A stretch of 64,000 nucleotides of DNA, taken from NCBI GenBank assembly GCA_963978905.1, contig OZ022256.1:9221501-9285500 (forward strand), in the 5' to 3' direction. The notes below the pieces were generated by a model. That model worked only from the letters and a program-made list of their open reading frames with translations. It ran no database searches and had not been told where the DNA came from. Numbering within the stretch: the first letter of the stretch is position 1; each line of letters opens with the position of its first letter. The DNA comes from Trichostrongylus colubriformis. Its lineage: Eukaryota > Nematoda > Chromadorea > Rhabditida > Trichostrongylidae. A program made the position numbers and the translations under genes. Below are positions 14,101-29,100 of the stretch, in pieces.

Positions 14101-17100
14101 ATGAAGTGTTCATCGTGGGTGACATACGATCTGCTCGATTACAACATAAGTCTCCAGCTACAGTGAGTTGTACACTCTCGGCATCCACCACATCAGCTGT
14201 AGAACATGATTTCAGTTGAGTTTCAATGCTGGTGCTATTGGTTTCCATGGCTTGTACTCAGAATTCACCGGTGTCTCAGTTAATCGTGGAAAATATAAAA
14301 AGGAAAAACTATGCACAGATTTGTATGGTTACAGATTCTATAACAAACCTTTCGTGAGTGCTCAACTGCTTTTTTGCCTACGGTCAATGAATAGGTTCCT
14401 TAATCCTAGGTTATAGGTCACGCGGTTATCAGAACCCAGCCGTTTTCCATATCTTCTGGAATTATGGAATGCCACTGCAGTCTCCGTGGTGAATAGAGAA
14501 CAAGAGGTGGAAAACACAGCACTAACAGCTTGGGCACCAATAACCGGTGCCAATCTGGTCATGGAGGTCAGTGTTATTCACACCGCCATTAGAGAGGTGT
14601 GTGGCCCCATGTCGAATTTTCGCACGGCCGCGCGCGGCGAGCGGCGAGACGAAGTTCTTCGCGTGTGGTTGCATACATTGCGCGCACCCCCTTTGAAGTT
14701 TTACGCACGAATTAATCATTTCCTGACCGTGGCAATTCGTGCTGATGACGTCGCAAGTACGACGCCGCAAAGCGAAGCTTCGACATAAGGCTATACACTC
14801 CTATTACAGTACTGTCCACATGCAAAGGAGATGATATAAGTTGGAGAACAGACATAGCTTTCACGGTAGGCCGCATTCATACTCAGCGTAGGCGGCGAGG
14901 CAAAGTGCACGGGTAGGTACAAAGACGATGCAGGCAAAGAGGCAGGGTGGTATAGGCGAGACGCAGACACGTGGCCGCGCCCCCTGGCGCCGGCACCGCA
15001 GGGCATGAACGTGGCTATAAAGCTCTTCTTTGGTGGGGGGGGGGGGGTGGGTGTTTGTTGGGGTGGCCGTGGCATCTGCTCATTAACCTGTATTTTCGTT
15101 CCTAATTCCTTTATCTTTGTGGCTGCTTTGATGGAAGCGCCGTTTTCGCTGACCCCTCCACGGTATTTTCAATTTTTGGTGTAGGCGGTTTCTTTCATAC
15201 TTACGCGTAGAGATTCGTACACTTGATAAATAATAGACTACAGCAAACGCCCCCCCCCCCCCCCCCTACACCCAGTAATCTCTCAAGATTCGTTACAGAG
15301 CTCAGAAGAGTCATTTGACATGATGGTGCTAGGCACGCCTCTCGCAGCCAAAAGTTTCGTTTTTCAAGTGAATTTCGGTGGAGTCGATTACTACATCGCT
15401 TATGGGTAGGCAATGAATTTCTGCCGGAATAATTCTGTATCGTAAACCTGATTATTCAGAAATGGGACTATGCGACTTACTGATGTTGACAATGATACTG
15501 CAAAGCTACTCTACTACGGTGATCTACCAAAAGCTAGCACCAATGATGGAAGAAACGCTGCCGCTGCTTTGGCAGACATTCTGGACAGCTTGATGGTCGT
15601 TCAAAGTGCGTATTTCAAAGATTCTATGCAGGTATATAATAAAGATGAATACTTTTTAGACATAAATCTGGCAGACCTGATCTCCAGCGCGTGGCCTGAA
15701 CTACCCCTCAAACCATACGGTGATGGGCCACTCGCGGGAGTCTTTGCTTTCCCAGGTTCGCGTTTCTATCGAATCTATTTTTTATTTAATAATTTTTCGA
15801 TTATGTCAAAGTGACAAAGTGTAAGTTGGTGTACTCGTGTTCGATCGGAAATTCACAACTGTACCGGCCCTGATTTTTTTTTATTGAAGCGTGCTTTGGG
15901 AGAAGTTGCAGGCTGACATCAGCGAAGGGTGATCAGAACTGGTGACGACTGATAAGGAGAGATTTGCTGCTAACTTTGTTTGACACAGACGAATATATTT
16001 ACCGTAATATTGGGTGTACTTGGTGCACTCCTTTAGAAGTGACGGAAAAAGGACTTTTCAAAGTATATTACAGTATAAAGTATTCCATTTATGATCTGGA
16101 TTCAAGACTCTAGCTACGTATGGGTTTTGTTGAATTAATCCTTTTGATGTTAGCGAGAAGTAAGTTTCAGCTACAGGTCGTTTGATTTCGATCAAATGCC
16201 GTTATGATTTGACCATGTAATTGTCCGCGTTTTCCATAGTTTCCTCTGGTTCTCAATAAACTGATACTGGGTCAATTAAAATGGGGGGGGGGACCACCTC
16301 ACCGACGTAAGAGCCTTTCCCTCTTGGGAGTAGCCTTATGTCGAGAAATCGCGTGGCCGCCCTCGCCAAAGTGGTGTTGGTTTTCCGCGTGCGATTTCGT
16401 AACATCTACCCAATTTTGCTGCCCGAAGTAGTTATTTGTTGAATAATGAGTTGCCGTTTTTTACATTTTCAACTTATGTTATTGATTTTTGTTGTTTTAG
16501 ACGCGCAAAGATCAACTGTAGTGAAGACGCAAGGGGCCCCACTATGGACATCAGTTACCTTAATCTAGTAGGGTATAGGAATCACTTCTCTACATTAAGG
16601 CTCAGGCAAAACTTTGAAAAAGCAGAAGTACTCACCTGAGGGTGCAGATTGACCTTTCAAATCCACTAAAATGCTTAGATGGGTTAATTTTTGTTAGATG
16701 CCTTTTCATTGCGGTAGCCCCCTGCAATTATACAGTCTGCGTCACTGCATCATGGTTCTCAGCTATCAAGAAATAAAAGCAGCTTTTTTCGAAAGGCTCT
16801 CACGGCGCCATAATCTTGGGTCCTGTACGGAATCCCGGCTGACAGCGGCAAGTGCTGGTGATGGCGCCGTGGGTGCGATTACGCGGAGCGATTTTTCGAC
16901 ATAAGGCACACCCTCCCCTCACTAGAGTTGGACGAAAGTTCGCATCCCCTCCTACATGAAAAGCATCTGCCAAAGCATCTGTCTCATCCGGTTTAGCCCA
17001 AGCCTAGGGAGGGAAAGGAGCTCCGACGTCGGTGAAAATTTAGAGTCTTCCCCCACTTCAATTAACCTCTGATACTTTTTTTTTCAATATACCAGCCTTG

Positions 17101-20100
17101 CTCTTGAATGGCATTGCGTACATCACGAAGTGCAAGACAGGCTCATTTCAAATTGCTATCAGCATAGATTAAGCACATTTTGCATTGCTACATTATTACG
17201 TTAAGCAATGTTCGCAGTGTTGTGTGCAACGTGTCTTTGAGCGCTTATTTCGAATCTCCTTAACAAATTTGCAAAGCGATTATTCCAGTAACGGTATGAA
17301 GGTTTTCCTGATTGATCAGTTGCTAAATAGAAGAGCGGACACTCAGTCAGAGGCCGGTATATTCAATAAGTGGGAGGAGCAACTTGGCACAGTGACAAGC
17401 ATTGCCATTATTTTGGAAGGATGATGGCAGCGGCGTTTGTGAAAACAAAGATATTTGACATCGACTATCCCACTGACCAGAAAGCTATTTTCAGCTTGAA
17501 CGAAAGGCTACAGTGATTCTCAGAGGCGCGAATTTCAATTTACTCTTAGAGCACTTTCGATCCACACCACACTTTACGCAGAATTCCCTAAGTTAATGCT
17601 TATCTGCTGGGAATCGGAATTTTACTCTCTGAATGGTACAAGCTCTATGAGTCTATGTGGCTAGGGAACAGAAGTAGAGGGGGCGGGGGGCACGAGGTGA
17701 AGATGAGGGCACTCCAATGTGTCCGGCGACGGTGTTTTGTCTAAATGTGTTTTGTGTTTTTTTGTTTTGCCCTTTTGTGTTCTGCGTAGACACAACGAGA
17801 AAGAAGCTCCTTCCTCTCTCCAGGGTTCAAGCAAAAGTGCAGTATAGTACAATGCACCTGTCCTCTACCGTATACTCCATTTTGGAGCGCCTGGTAGGGC
17901 GTGGCCTACGGACATGGGTGAGTGGCGAGAGTGAGAGTGCGTGGCAAGAGTGAGAGTGTGTTGCGAAGTGAGAGAGTTCGACACACTCTCACCCAAGCCC
18001 GTAGGCCACGCCCTATCAGGCGTCCGAAATGACTGTGAGCTCAATAAGCTTCTGAACACTTCCCTGTACAGATGCTCCGCTGCCTGCAGTATCGGTATTT
18101 GAGGATATTATTGACAGCATGCTAACGTTGGCACCAGGGCAAGTGAAAAGCCTACAAGAATTACAGCAAGCAATGGGGAATAATCCTATTGCTCTCACTG
18201 TGTCTGGAGCGGTAGGTGACGATTTTTTGATGAAGCGTTTCTCTCTCACTCATTCAGAATTTTGTTACAGCTGAATTTCTCAAGTGGACGTCACGTGACT
18301 CTCAAAAATGTGGAGATTCGGTATGAAGGAAATAGTCTCATTTTGACATCTGGAGTAGAAATAAGCAGTATTTGTGATGTGCAGTGGGAGGTAAAAAAAC
18401 TATTACGTTGGTCCATAAGTTTCTAACCGCCTTGTCTAATTATCGCTTCTATTTTTTTGCTATCTCACTTTTATATTCATTCAGCGTGATAAATACCGCA
18501 ACTACCTGCAACAAGTTGTCAACACATGGGGGGCCTTTCGCTCTCTCCTTTGTGGAATTCCACAGTCTTCTGGTCAAGGAAAGTTTTGAAATCAGCATGG
18601 TCAACTTGAAAATACTATTTCAGGAAGTGGTTAGTGAGCAGAACAGTTGCTGGTTCGTCAGCACGAGGTTGGGCCATGGAATGAACAACGATAGAATCAC
18701 ACTTGAAAGTCTTTCACTTTCCCCCTTTATTTTCCTCGAAATCAGGATGAGCATCACCACACGCAAAATCTAACTCGCTTCTCCTTCGATTGAATGGCTC
18801 CACTCAAAGCTTCGCGTTCGCTGCAGAATTTTGGAAAAGCAGCAGCCCTCCAGCTATCCAGTAGTCTCAAAGGTCTCAAAGCGTAGCTCTTGTTGTGTTC
18901 CACCAGCGAAGACGAAAGGACTTCATCGTTGCTTTTGGACTTCGGTAGTCAGAATCGCTAAATCGTTTGAGAACAGTATCTACCGCCTGTGTATCGACAT
19001 GCAGTATCCACACTTCATCACCGGTAACTATGTGGATAACCACGCAAATGTCCGTCAAAATGTTAGAAGGAACACTTGATACGACGAATCGATGTTAGGT
19101 AGAACACTACTGTATCGTTTGAGATAAGTATCCGCCATCTGTGGAGTGGCTCACATGCAGTTCCCACACTTTACCTCCGCTGACTATGTTGGATAACCCC
19201 GCAAATATCCGTCAAAATGGCAGGAGGAACACTACGCCATCGAGGGCTGGATTAACACTTCTCATGTTAGACACATATTGGGGAACAAACCCTATATTTT
19301 CGAAACTTTCTTGACTTGGATTAATACTTCTCATGTTCGACGCATATTGAGGAGCAAACTCCATATTTTCGAAACTTTCTTGACTTTGTGAGCTCCCGAA
19401 TGCGTTGTCACATGACGGCTCAGCTGTCTGGAATCCCTCTCATGAGCTTGGCGTTCTGTTTCGGTAAAGAATGTCATGTGTGTATGCGTCCATCAAAGGA
19501 GAAAAACAAAGGTCAAAGGAAAAAACTACATATTTATGATGAAAAGTGTCCGCTCTGCAATATCAGTTGAGAGACCGTACATTCCTCGGTTGAATGACTG
19601 ATCTTACTCAGAAGCTGAGACTTGAAAGAACTCAAGCGGTGCTCATGAAAGTAAGCCTTAGAAGACCGAGAGAATGTGCTAGCGAAAAGTAAGCTGGTGG
19701 CTGGTCGAAATGGCAAAGGTAGCAACCACACCATCGGCTAAGTAGCAGTTTTACTGTACTGAATAAAGTGGTTGGTAACTTATGGACCAACCCTATATTA
19801 AATAGATCTTCCTCCGTATCTAGTTTCCACGAAAAATTAATTTTCAGGAAGTATCTCCACTTGGTGATGTGTTTGCATTGAGAATTCTGAGTGGGAAATA
19901 CACCACTCATTCCCGGATACATAAAAGGTGGGTGTTTGAAACAGTTTAAGATAAAAACTTAGAAGCAGCAATAGTTAACAATTAACTGCATCTGTGAGTT
20001 TCGACAGCATAAGGTCGGATACACGATTTGTGCACCGGCAGCGCCAGCGTCTAAATCACGTGCTCGCCGTACTCTGGGTACTCGCTCCGTTCGCAAAAAA

Positions 20101-23100
20101 GCTCGACCAAACCAGTGCAGCGGTCGTGGCAAAAGCACACGAATTCAAATTCGAATCTTGGTACAATCTGACGCTATAGTTTGACAATTTGTATTCGCGA
20201 GCTCTTGCCGCGACTATCATACTGTAGTGTGGTTCAGTCGAACGTTTTAGGCCGCTTTCATACTTTGCGCACCGACGCCGTCACCGGTGGCGACGGCGTC
20301 GGTGCGCAAAGTGAGTAAGTATGAAAGCGGCCTTACGAAGAAGCACATCATTAGAGTGCTGCCGTGGTCGGAGGCGGTGCATGATTTTGCTGCCGTCGCC
20401 GCCGGTGCCGACCCCGGCGCGCAATTATGAACACGGCCTAATCAAAGGCGATCGCCTTTCGCCACTTCCGCGCCTTCTATATCACCCCCGTAAACAGTCA
20501 CCAAACAACGGTGTGTAAATACCTGAAGTTGATTGCTCAGGATAAATAGGATTTTGGTATGACAGATGAGGCGAGCTTTATTCATGCGTTTCAGGACTAG
20601 ATGAAGTTATTCAGAATTCTCCAAGCCCTCTCTTCTTGAAACCTCGGCATGTTGTTCACTTATTCGTGTGTTGCTTTGCCAAACGAGGTTTTTAGGTGGA
20701 CCAGTTTATTTTTGGCCTGACGTTTCGACCCGTTCGTCGTCTTCAGAGGCCCCGTGATCCACCGCGAGTGGTAGGACGTCGCTATCGACCCGTGTTAGTG
20801 TGATGAGAGAGTCGCGGTGGATCACTGGGCCTCTGAAGACGACGAACGAGTCGAAACGTCAGGCCAAAAATAAACTGGTCTACCTAAAACCTCGTTTGGC
20901 AAAGCAACACACGAATAGATGAAGTTAATTTCAGAGCTTTTTTCTCTTCAGGACTGTCCTGAGTTTTGGAGCAGGTAAACAGACGGTGATTGAAGATGGT
21001 TTTGCCATCAGAAATCAATCTGATGGAATCCTAATCAAAGGCGGTGTAATCGTCAGCGGCGAATCATATATCCCACGCATCAGTAGGTTGTTTAAGATTT
21101 CTTGATCATCTAAAACCATGGTGACGGAAAAAAGTAGTGCAATAAGCTATTTCGAGTGTTCTGACCACCCCATTTGAGGACTATGGCTTGACTTTTTTGC
21201 TTTTTTTTAAAAATGAACTCTGAAGCGCTCAAGACATGGATTCATGGGAATATCGAGCCGCGTCCAAATATTTGATAATCTTGTGATTGCTCTAATTCTG
21301 GCATTCCTCTGATGAGAGCAATAGTACTCGATTATGACCAGCAGTTTTTCAGCAGTAACTTCGGCTGGTCTTATAAATCAGGAAGCTCAGGAAACTGTAA
21401 CTGGTATACTTAGCAATGTTAACAATTATCTAGATACTCATGGATCAAGTTTGTCCATGGATGAGCTGGAACAGGTACGATGGTAAACATCCGAACTTAA
21501 TGAAGACTGACAGATGGACCAGCAGCCTATGCGGTGTTGCGAAGTCGCGAAAGGCGACGTGCACGCGACATTTTCTCAACGGGTCCAACAGGGTCAAAGT
21601 CGAGAGCCGTGCAGTGCAACGACGCTCACAAGGAAGGCCCGTCAGGTAAGGTGAGCTTCTTCAAAACGGTTTTGTGCGTTTTATAGGGTCACGAAGCAAA
21701 AAACCGGTCTCAAACTCGGCTAAATGGTTTTGGGAGGCCCAGAAAATAGTTGATGGTTCGATCCCCACTGAGGACAAATTTTTGCATTCTTCTAGTTATC
21801 ATCCATTTGTGCTCATGAATGACCACACGTGCAAAATGTGTGCAAAATCAATTTTTATTCTACCAGGGAACCGCTGTCTTCACTATTTTGCGTACTAAGC
21901 GAATGATCTGTCTGGACCTGCCAACGCTCATAACAGGGGAACTAGTCTTTTTTCCGCAAAGCACGTGTGATATTCATGCTCAGAGAGACGAACTACCCTA
22001 GGTGACAAGTTTTCAGCCTAATCGTAACTTAGAACCAAACTCGAAAAATTGGGCGATCAATAGTAGTACTACCGCTGCCATAGTAAAGAACATTCAGCGA
22101 TCGATAGCCGATGTAAAGGAGTTTGCTATCTTTTGCCATCGCATGGTGTTGCAAGGTGCAGTTCACTTGGAATGCGTTGATTCTGCACACGCTCCACTGA
22201 ATTTAATCTAGGCTGCTAGTTGTTCGTTTGTACAAGTAGGGCAGTTACTATGTGCCCATGTCCATCACACTGTCTCAAGTTTGCTTCCAAAGCTCAGTTC
22301 GAATAATATTCTGTACCTAGGGCTAATTGGGTCTCCTGATCACGAATATCACACTAGTTTCGCACGGAAACGCCTGGCATGCGTGCCAGGAGCGCCGAAG
22401 GGTCCAAACACGTTAAGCACTGAAAACTTGTACATAAGATCATTTTGGTGCAACAGCAACGAAAATTGCAGTCATTTTGCATGTGCGCAAATAGTATAGC
22501 GCTGGACAAAGAAAATCAAGAAAATGCATAAGTGAGGACGCGGAGGGGAGTCGTACCACAAACACCCTCTCCACTGTGCCAATACCAGTCCATCTCACTT
22601 GACCATCCAACCACTCTCAAAGCTCACTCCTGACCCCTATGAGTTCTCTATGACTCATTTACCGGTTACCAGACGTGTTCGCATTGGTTTGGCGCAGGTT
22701 TGAAGGGACTCTTCTGGTATGCATGGACTGAAGGTCACAGCTGGAAAGCACTGCAACAAACTGGTCAAAATTGCTTATTTCCAAGTAACTTTTGTCACCT
22801 ATTTTTTGATCCTCCCAAAACCATCTAACCGAATTTGAGACCGCTTCTTGGCTTTATGTATGTGACTTTATAAAATGAAAAAAACCGTTTTGAAAAAGCT
22901 CACCTTGACCTGATGGGCCTTCCCTGTTAGACACCTCCTGCATTTCACCCAGCATAGTTGTTCCCTGCATGTGCTCCATTTCTTTTTGGTGAAAGCGCTT
23001 GAATGTGTCATTCGCTTGCATAGTGATTGCTATTTATATTCAAACAAGCTACTATTATATTGGGTTGGTGCATAAGTTTTGGATCATCTTTGCTGATTTT

Positions 23101-26100
23101 CGTTTTCTATTATTTGTTACCAAACGTTATACTCATTATTCAACCTAATGTGCTACCGATCAGGTATCAGATATAGGTATTTTGTGCTCCATTCCTTTCC
23201 TGTGAAACTGTGCAGATCCGAAGTTATGTTAAATGTGGGCTTGAGATCGAATTGGTTAGCCTGTCAATCTTACCAATAGTGATCTAGAGAACATAGTGGG
23301 AGTGGTTTAGCGTCAGTTTATGCACAGGTCGTTACATCAAAAAGGCAGCAGAAGGGGCAGTTTAGTATTCACAAACATGGAGTTACGTCCACTATAAACG
23401 AATGTTTGGCGTTCAAGCAGACAGTGTGGGGGCGACTCTAAAGCGTGCTTTACAGTGAGTCGCAGGGGTGATTAGGTTGTATCATTCACATACATCACAC
23501 ACTCCAATCTTTGATGACCGGTGGAATTTTTTATTATCAAAGCCAATACGTCAAGCACCACGTAGTAATACTATGCGATACGATAAGCATCACTCTACTG
23601 TCATACTTATTACTCCACATCTCAGTCATGGCTGGCATAGTTAACCCTAGAAAGCGAAGTACGTTAAAGACACCGGAAGAGGGTAATTTTAGGCCTACGG
23701 TAGAACATTCGTAGTTTGGACAAAATTAAGGGGCCGCCATTGCACAAACTCGCCAATGGAACGCCTTGGCATGTCCAAGAGGAGATGTTCACATCATAAA
23801 GTTGTTTTTTTTTCTTTGACTTTCTCTTTTGATGCTTCTTGTATTGTTTTTAGATGTACTTACATTGCTGCTAATGTAGTTGGGAAGGGACATCCACTGC
23901 ATTAGGAGTCAGGTGCCACAACTAGTGATGGCCAGCGTCCCGTCTCCTACAACGGACAACTCGGAAAGTCGTGTGCTGATGCGAATGTAATGCGAATACA
24001 CACCACAGCGTCACGCTTTTGAATCCGGGTTTTTTCGCCGATTATCGCTTCTAACCTTAAGTGTTCTATACAAAATGCTCATTTTTTGCATCTTCCTCTT
24101 GTTTCGGACCCCGCTCGGTTCCTTTAAGAAAGGCGGAGCTTGCTACAAGCAATGTCTCCTCTAAATCTAACGTTCCATTTTCACCGGGCACTGCGAAACA
24201 TACCGCTTTTCCAGAACCCAGTTTTCATTTGAGTGACTCACTCCAGCCGCTCCTCATTGCCCACATTGCTTCTACTACTGTCTGAAAGCCCCTTATCATG
24301 GCTCTACGGTGACGCACCTGGCTCAATACGCTCCCAGTGGCCGAGGAAATGGGATAAGCGGGTCAGCTGCAGCGTCCTGGTTGGAAGGCTACTTCAGACT
24401 ATTCAGTGGTTTGCCTAAAGACCGTGATAGGGGTAATGTGGGTGGTAAGGAATCCCAAAGAGGAGTCATTCACAAGACAGCAACGGGTCTGGGAAATCTA
24501 TCTGCAACGAAATCCCCAGTTAAAGGGGCACCTCTGACTGTGTCGGAGATGGCCATTTTCGCTCCAGCCGCTTTCTTGTCTAGGTCCGCCTTCTTTCTAG
24601 CGATGAGCATCCCTGATTGGCTGCGGAGGGAGTTGCCAGAGATTCGGCAGGGTGGGAGCGATCGCACTGCGCTTTCGTGAATTGGAATATCATAGACGCT
24701 TCTTTTTATTTCTGATGGTCATCGTAGAGTTTCCGAATCCTTCTTTTCTACAATTTTTTTCGTCATTTCTTACTTGTTGCATCCGCCCGTTTGCGGTCAA
24801 CGATGGGATGCCTTTTAAGTTCTTGCATTGTTTCCACGCTGTTTTTGCCCATTGATTACTTGGCTACATGCCAATGGAAGAGGCGTCCGGACTACCCGCT
24901 TCTTGGCGGAATGATCGTCCACGTCGCGAATCAATGGTGGGAAAAGGCTCCTATTCCTCGCTACTTCCATTTTCCCTTCACTGTCTTACTGATCATCTCG
25001 ACTGTCATATTCCCTATTTTTTTCACGTTTCTTTCAAATTTTCCCTACCACCGTCTTTCATTAACCGGATGGCGAGGAGCTTTTTTTTCATAGGCTTTTT
25101 AAAATTGAGTTTGCCGTTCGGTACTTCTTTCATACGGACTGTTAGTCTTTCAGAGGCTCACTTATTTTTCTCAATATCACCATGTCTTTGGAAAGTATAC
25201 TGGTTATCCACTGAAGCACACTCAGTGGTGACCCTCAAGGGAAAGCAAGGACAGTGGTAAGGGCGAGAGGACCATCCCTGGTTGTTTCCTCATGCCATAT
25301 ATTAACCCATAGCGGACGGTGCGCCACATGGCCACGCAACCCATAACGGACGGCGGCGTTTTTGCGCCGTTTTTCAATCAAATCTTTCACCAATTTTTAA
25401 ATTGAGTCATTTTTGTAACCTTTTTATGCAGTTGCTACTGATAAAAAGGTCATCACTGTGTAGTGGTATCACCTCATGCCGTTATACGCGGTACTTCTCT
25501 CTACCTATTACTGCAAAAAAGTTATGCATTTCGAGTAGTAAGATGAGCGCGAGGGTTTCCAAATGGGAAACGGAGTCTACGGATTCTAATGGATTATTGA
25601 TTGTAACTAAAAACAATTGTTGTCATTTGTTTGTACAACTAGAAAGGATTGCATTTGAAGTGACTCGCATAATGTTTGTTGAAAATTTGCGCTGCACCGG
25701 TGCTGGAAATATATGTTATTCTTCAATACTTGTAGTGTATACGTGTATAATTGGTTTTTTGGAAATATTACAAAACTAGATTTAAATGTTGGGAGTAACC
25801 ATGTGGCGCACCGTCCGTTATGGGTTAAACTTGTAACATGCTTTGGTATTTTATTCAAGTTGATGCGGTCTGACTTAAAGACAAATGTGGAGCGCATGCT
25901 GAGAGATCAGCGATAAAGAAACCCGTACACTGGAAAATGACTTTTTGTTGAGTATGTGTCATTGTCATGTGTGAAAAGTATAGCAGTATTTTGGAGACTG
26001 CAAAGAACGCGTTGTCAATCGGGAAATCTCTCACCCAAGCAGTTCAAGACACTCTTAGCAATCCTTTGTGGAGTGATTTGCAGAAGAATCTCAACTATGA

Positions 26101-29100
26101 AAAGGAACATTATAATGAGATCTTCAATTCTTTGCCGTTGAATCCAGGTACGCTCTTTTACTACACCTACTATAACTAGAAATCCACCGTTTGTTAGACC
26201 ACGTTCATACTCGGCGGGCAGTCGCGCAATGAACACACCCATTGCTATCCATGTGTAAGGCGACTGTATATTGTGCGGCAAATATTGACCATCCGGCCAA
26301 ACCTTACCATACTAATAAAGAGGAAGATACCAACGTGAATTCTAGTGCTTTATGGATCAACAAACATTCCCAACCAACACGAAATAATATGTTCCGAGAA
26401 TTCAATATGAGCAACTTTGGGAGGACCCGATGACAAAGACGGTGATGGAAAATATTACCGTTGGCCGCTAATGATGTTTCTTCATGGTCACATGCTTTCG
26501 TAGGCGTAGTCCTAAAAGAAGTGATTCAATTGTGAGAAGTGTCTCACAAGGAAGGCCCATCAGGTCAAGGTAAGCTTTTTCAAAACGGTTTTTTGCATTT
26601 TATAGGGTCACATACATGAAGCAAAAAACCGGTCTCAAATTTGGCTAAATGGTTTTGGGGGGCCCAGAAAATGAGTGCCAAAAGTTGCGTAGAAAGAAAC
26701 AATTTTGACCAGTTTGCTGCAATGCTTTCCAGCTGCGGCGTTCAGTATATGAATATCGGAAGACTGTCTTCAAACCTACGCCAAAACCACTGCGAGCTCG
26801 TTCAAAAATGTAGAATCGCTTATGGTAACTACGAAACGAAGCAAGGAAGACTCATAGGGGTTGCGCAGGACAGAGTTCTCGCAGTGGTTGGATGGTCGAA
26901 TGGATAGTGGGACGGACTGGCATTGGCACGGTGGCGGAGGCGTTTGCAGTTCAACTTCTCTCGAAGTTTCCGCTTTTGCATCTTCTGGATTTTCTTTGTC
27001 CAGTGCTATACTATTTGCGCACATGCAAAATGACTACAATTTTCGTCGCTGGTGCACGAAAGTGACCTCATTTACAAGCTTTCAGTGGTCAACGTGTTCG
27101 GACACTTCGGCGCCACTAGCACGCTTGTCAGACATTTTCGTGCGAAACTAGTGTGATATTCGCGCTCAGGAGACTCAACTAGCCCTAGACACAAAATACT
27201 ATCCTAATCGAGATTTTCACCCAAACTCGAGACAGTGGGGTGGACATGAGCACACAGTCACTGCTCTACTTGTACACACGAACAACTTACAGTCTCTATT
27301 AAATGCGATGGAGCATGTGCAGAATCAACGCATTCCAAGTGAACTGCTCCTAGCAACACCATGCGACGACGAAAGATAGCAAATATTTCCTTATATGGGC
27401 TACCGACTTCTTTTCGTTGAGCGTTCTTTACTGCGGTAGTAGTAGTACTAGTGGTCGCCCAAATTTTCAAGTTTGGGTCAAAATCTCGATTAGGCTGAAA
27501 ACTTGTTACCTAAGGTAGTTCGACCTCCTGAATATGAATATCACACGTGCTTTGCGGGAAAACGCCTAGTTTTCCTGTTATCAGCGTTGGCAGGTCCAAA
27601 CAAATCATCCGCCTAGTACGCAAAAATACTGAAGATAGCGGTTTCCTGGTAGGATAAAAATGATTTTGCACATATTTTGCATGTATAGTCTTACATGAGC
27701 ACAAATGGATGAAAACTAGAAAAATGCAAAAATTTGTCCTCAGTGGGGATCGAACCATCAACCATTTCCTGGCCCCCCCCCCCGAAACCATTTAGCCGAT
27801 TTTGAAACCGGTATTTGCTTCATGTATGTGACCCTATAAAATGCAAAAAACCGTTTTGAAAAAGCTCACCTTGACCTGATGGGCCTCCCTTGTAAGATCT
27901 TGCGCTCTAGAATAGTGGAGACCAAGTTATGGAGAATCCCATGATCCGGGTAATCGGAGCGTGTGTTTTTGCGGCTCAATAAGTGTGATATATTGGTCTT
28001 TGTTTATCAAAATCTGAATGACGTTTTTTGAGTCCATTTGTGGAAGTTCTTCAGAAAAAGGCTCATATTACAATCTTGGAACAGTTCCAGTTATAAGGGG
28101 ACCTCTTTTGGCGGGTCGTATATTTCAAAATTTTCCTCGACTCTAATCCTAACTGTGGTTCAGCACCCGGTGCGTTCGGACTACTGATCACCGCAAAAGC
28201 TTACACTGCCGGTCGCGCAATCTCATTGACTGCAAGCCGATCACGATTGTGGCCTTTGGCCTTCCGCTTATTCTTCCCTGACAACTTTGAATAGAGTTAA
28301 CGTCCATTTCAGAAAAACTGATTGGGCGTGTCCTATGGACTTGTATGAACGTGTACCAAACTCTCTCAGTTCTCTCACCCCGCCACACACTCTCACTCTC
28401 GCCCGTACTCTCACTCTCGCCATTCACCGAAGTCCGTGGGACACGCCCAATCAGTTTTTTTCGAAATGGACTGCAACTCAATATTCCCCTTATTCTTTCC
28501 TGACAACTATGAACAGAGTTCACTTGATGTTAAGGTGAGATTCGTTATGTGGAGGGTCTCTCACAGGAGCAATGGGCACAACAGGCGACTCGGCTAGCGC
28601 AAGAAACCATTGTTAGTGAAATGACTTCAGATGCCACTGATAGGCAGGCTGCAAAGTCACAGTTTGCAGGGTCGAAGAATGGCTCAACAATTTCTGCAGA
28701 TGATGGGAAATCTGGAGGATATTATCGCTGAAAAGGCCGTCAAATCTGGCAAATTGCCCTTCAACCTCTCTGTAGGTTATTTGGAAACCGAAACATTCAA
28801 AGGACGTTGTCATATTTTCAGGTGGAATCTTCTAACGATACCATGGTGATTTTCGTAGGAAATGCTGATTACATACTCAACAAATCTCTCGAATGTCAAG
28901 ATTGGAAGGTAGGACAGATATCAATGATTTATCAACAGCAGTGAGTACACCACCGTCTGTCCATCGAAAATAAAAGTGAAGCTGTTATGTAGTGTGGTAG
29001 TGAAGAAGACGAAAATGGATCCGAAAAGAAGCTCGAAAGAAGCCCTTGCACAACCTACTAATTCTGATAGTGGATGGGGTTTTTTGCAACCGCATCACCA

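Larger units (their letters stand above)
18391..20951 (+). other. lov-1 intron 13, mostly a mariner element and palindromic repeats
   Basis: The mariner occupies 18406-19793. MITEs at 20248-20441 and a Penelope-type hairpin at 20656-20918 fill most of the rest. 19800-20240 shows nothing recognisable. Confidence 0.55.
21475..25978 (+). other. lov-1 intron 15, transposon-filled
   Basis: Contains the tRNA-bearing foldback 21627-22930, a lone mariner end (GGGTTGGTGCATAAGTTTTG at about 23062), a dispersed repeat at 24330-24980 and a piggyBac-type MITE at 25306-25824. 23200-24050 shows nothing recognised. Confidence 0.55.

Noticed and set aside
18485..18582. Possible lov-1 exon (RDKYRNYLQQVV...) after an ATTCAG acceptor
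   Set aside because: It lies inside the mariner at 18406-19793; the opposite strand reads as the C-terminal end of mariner transposase, so the + frame is a shadow.
18384..18773. Long + strand open frame
   Set aside because: Overlaps the same mariner; no splice-consistent continuation.
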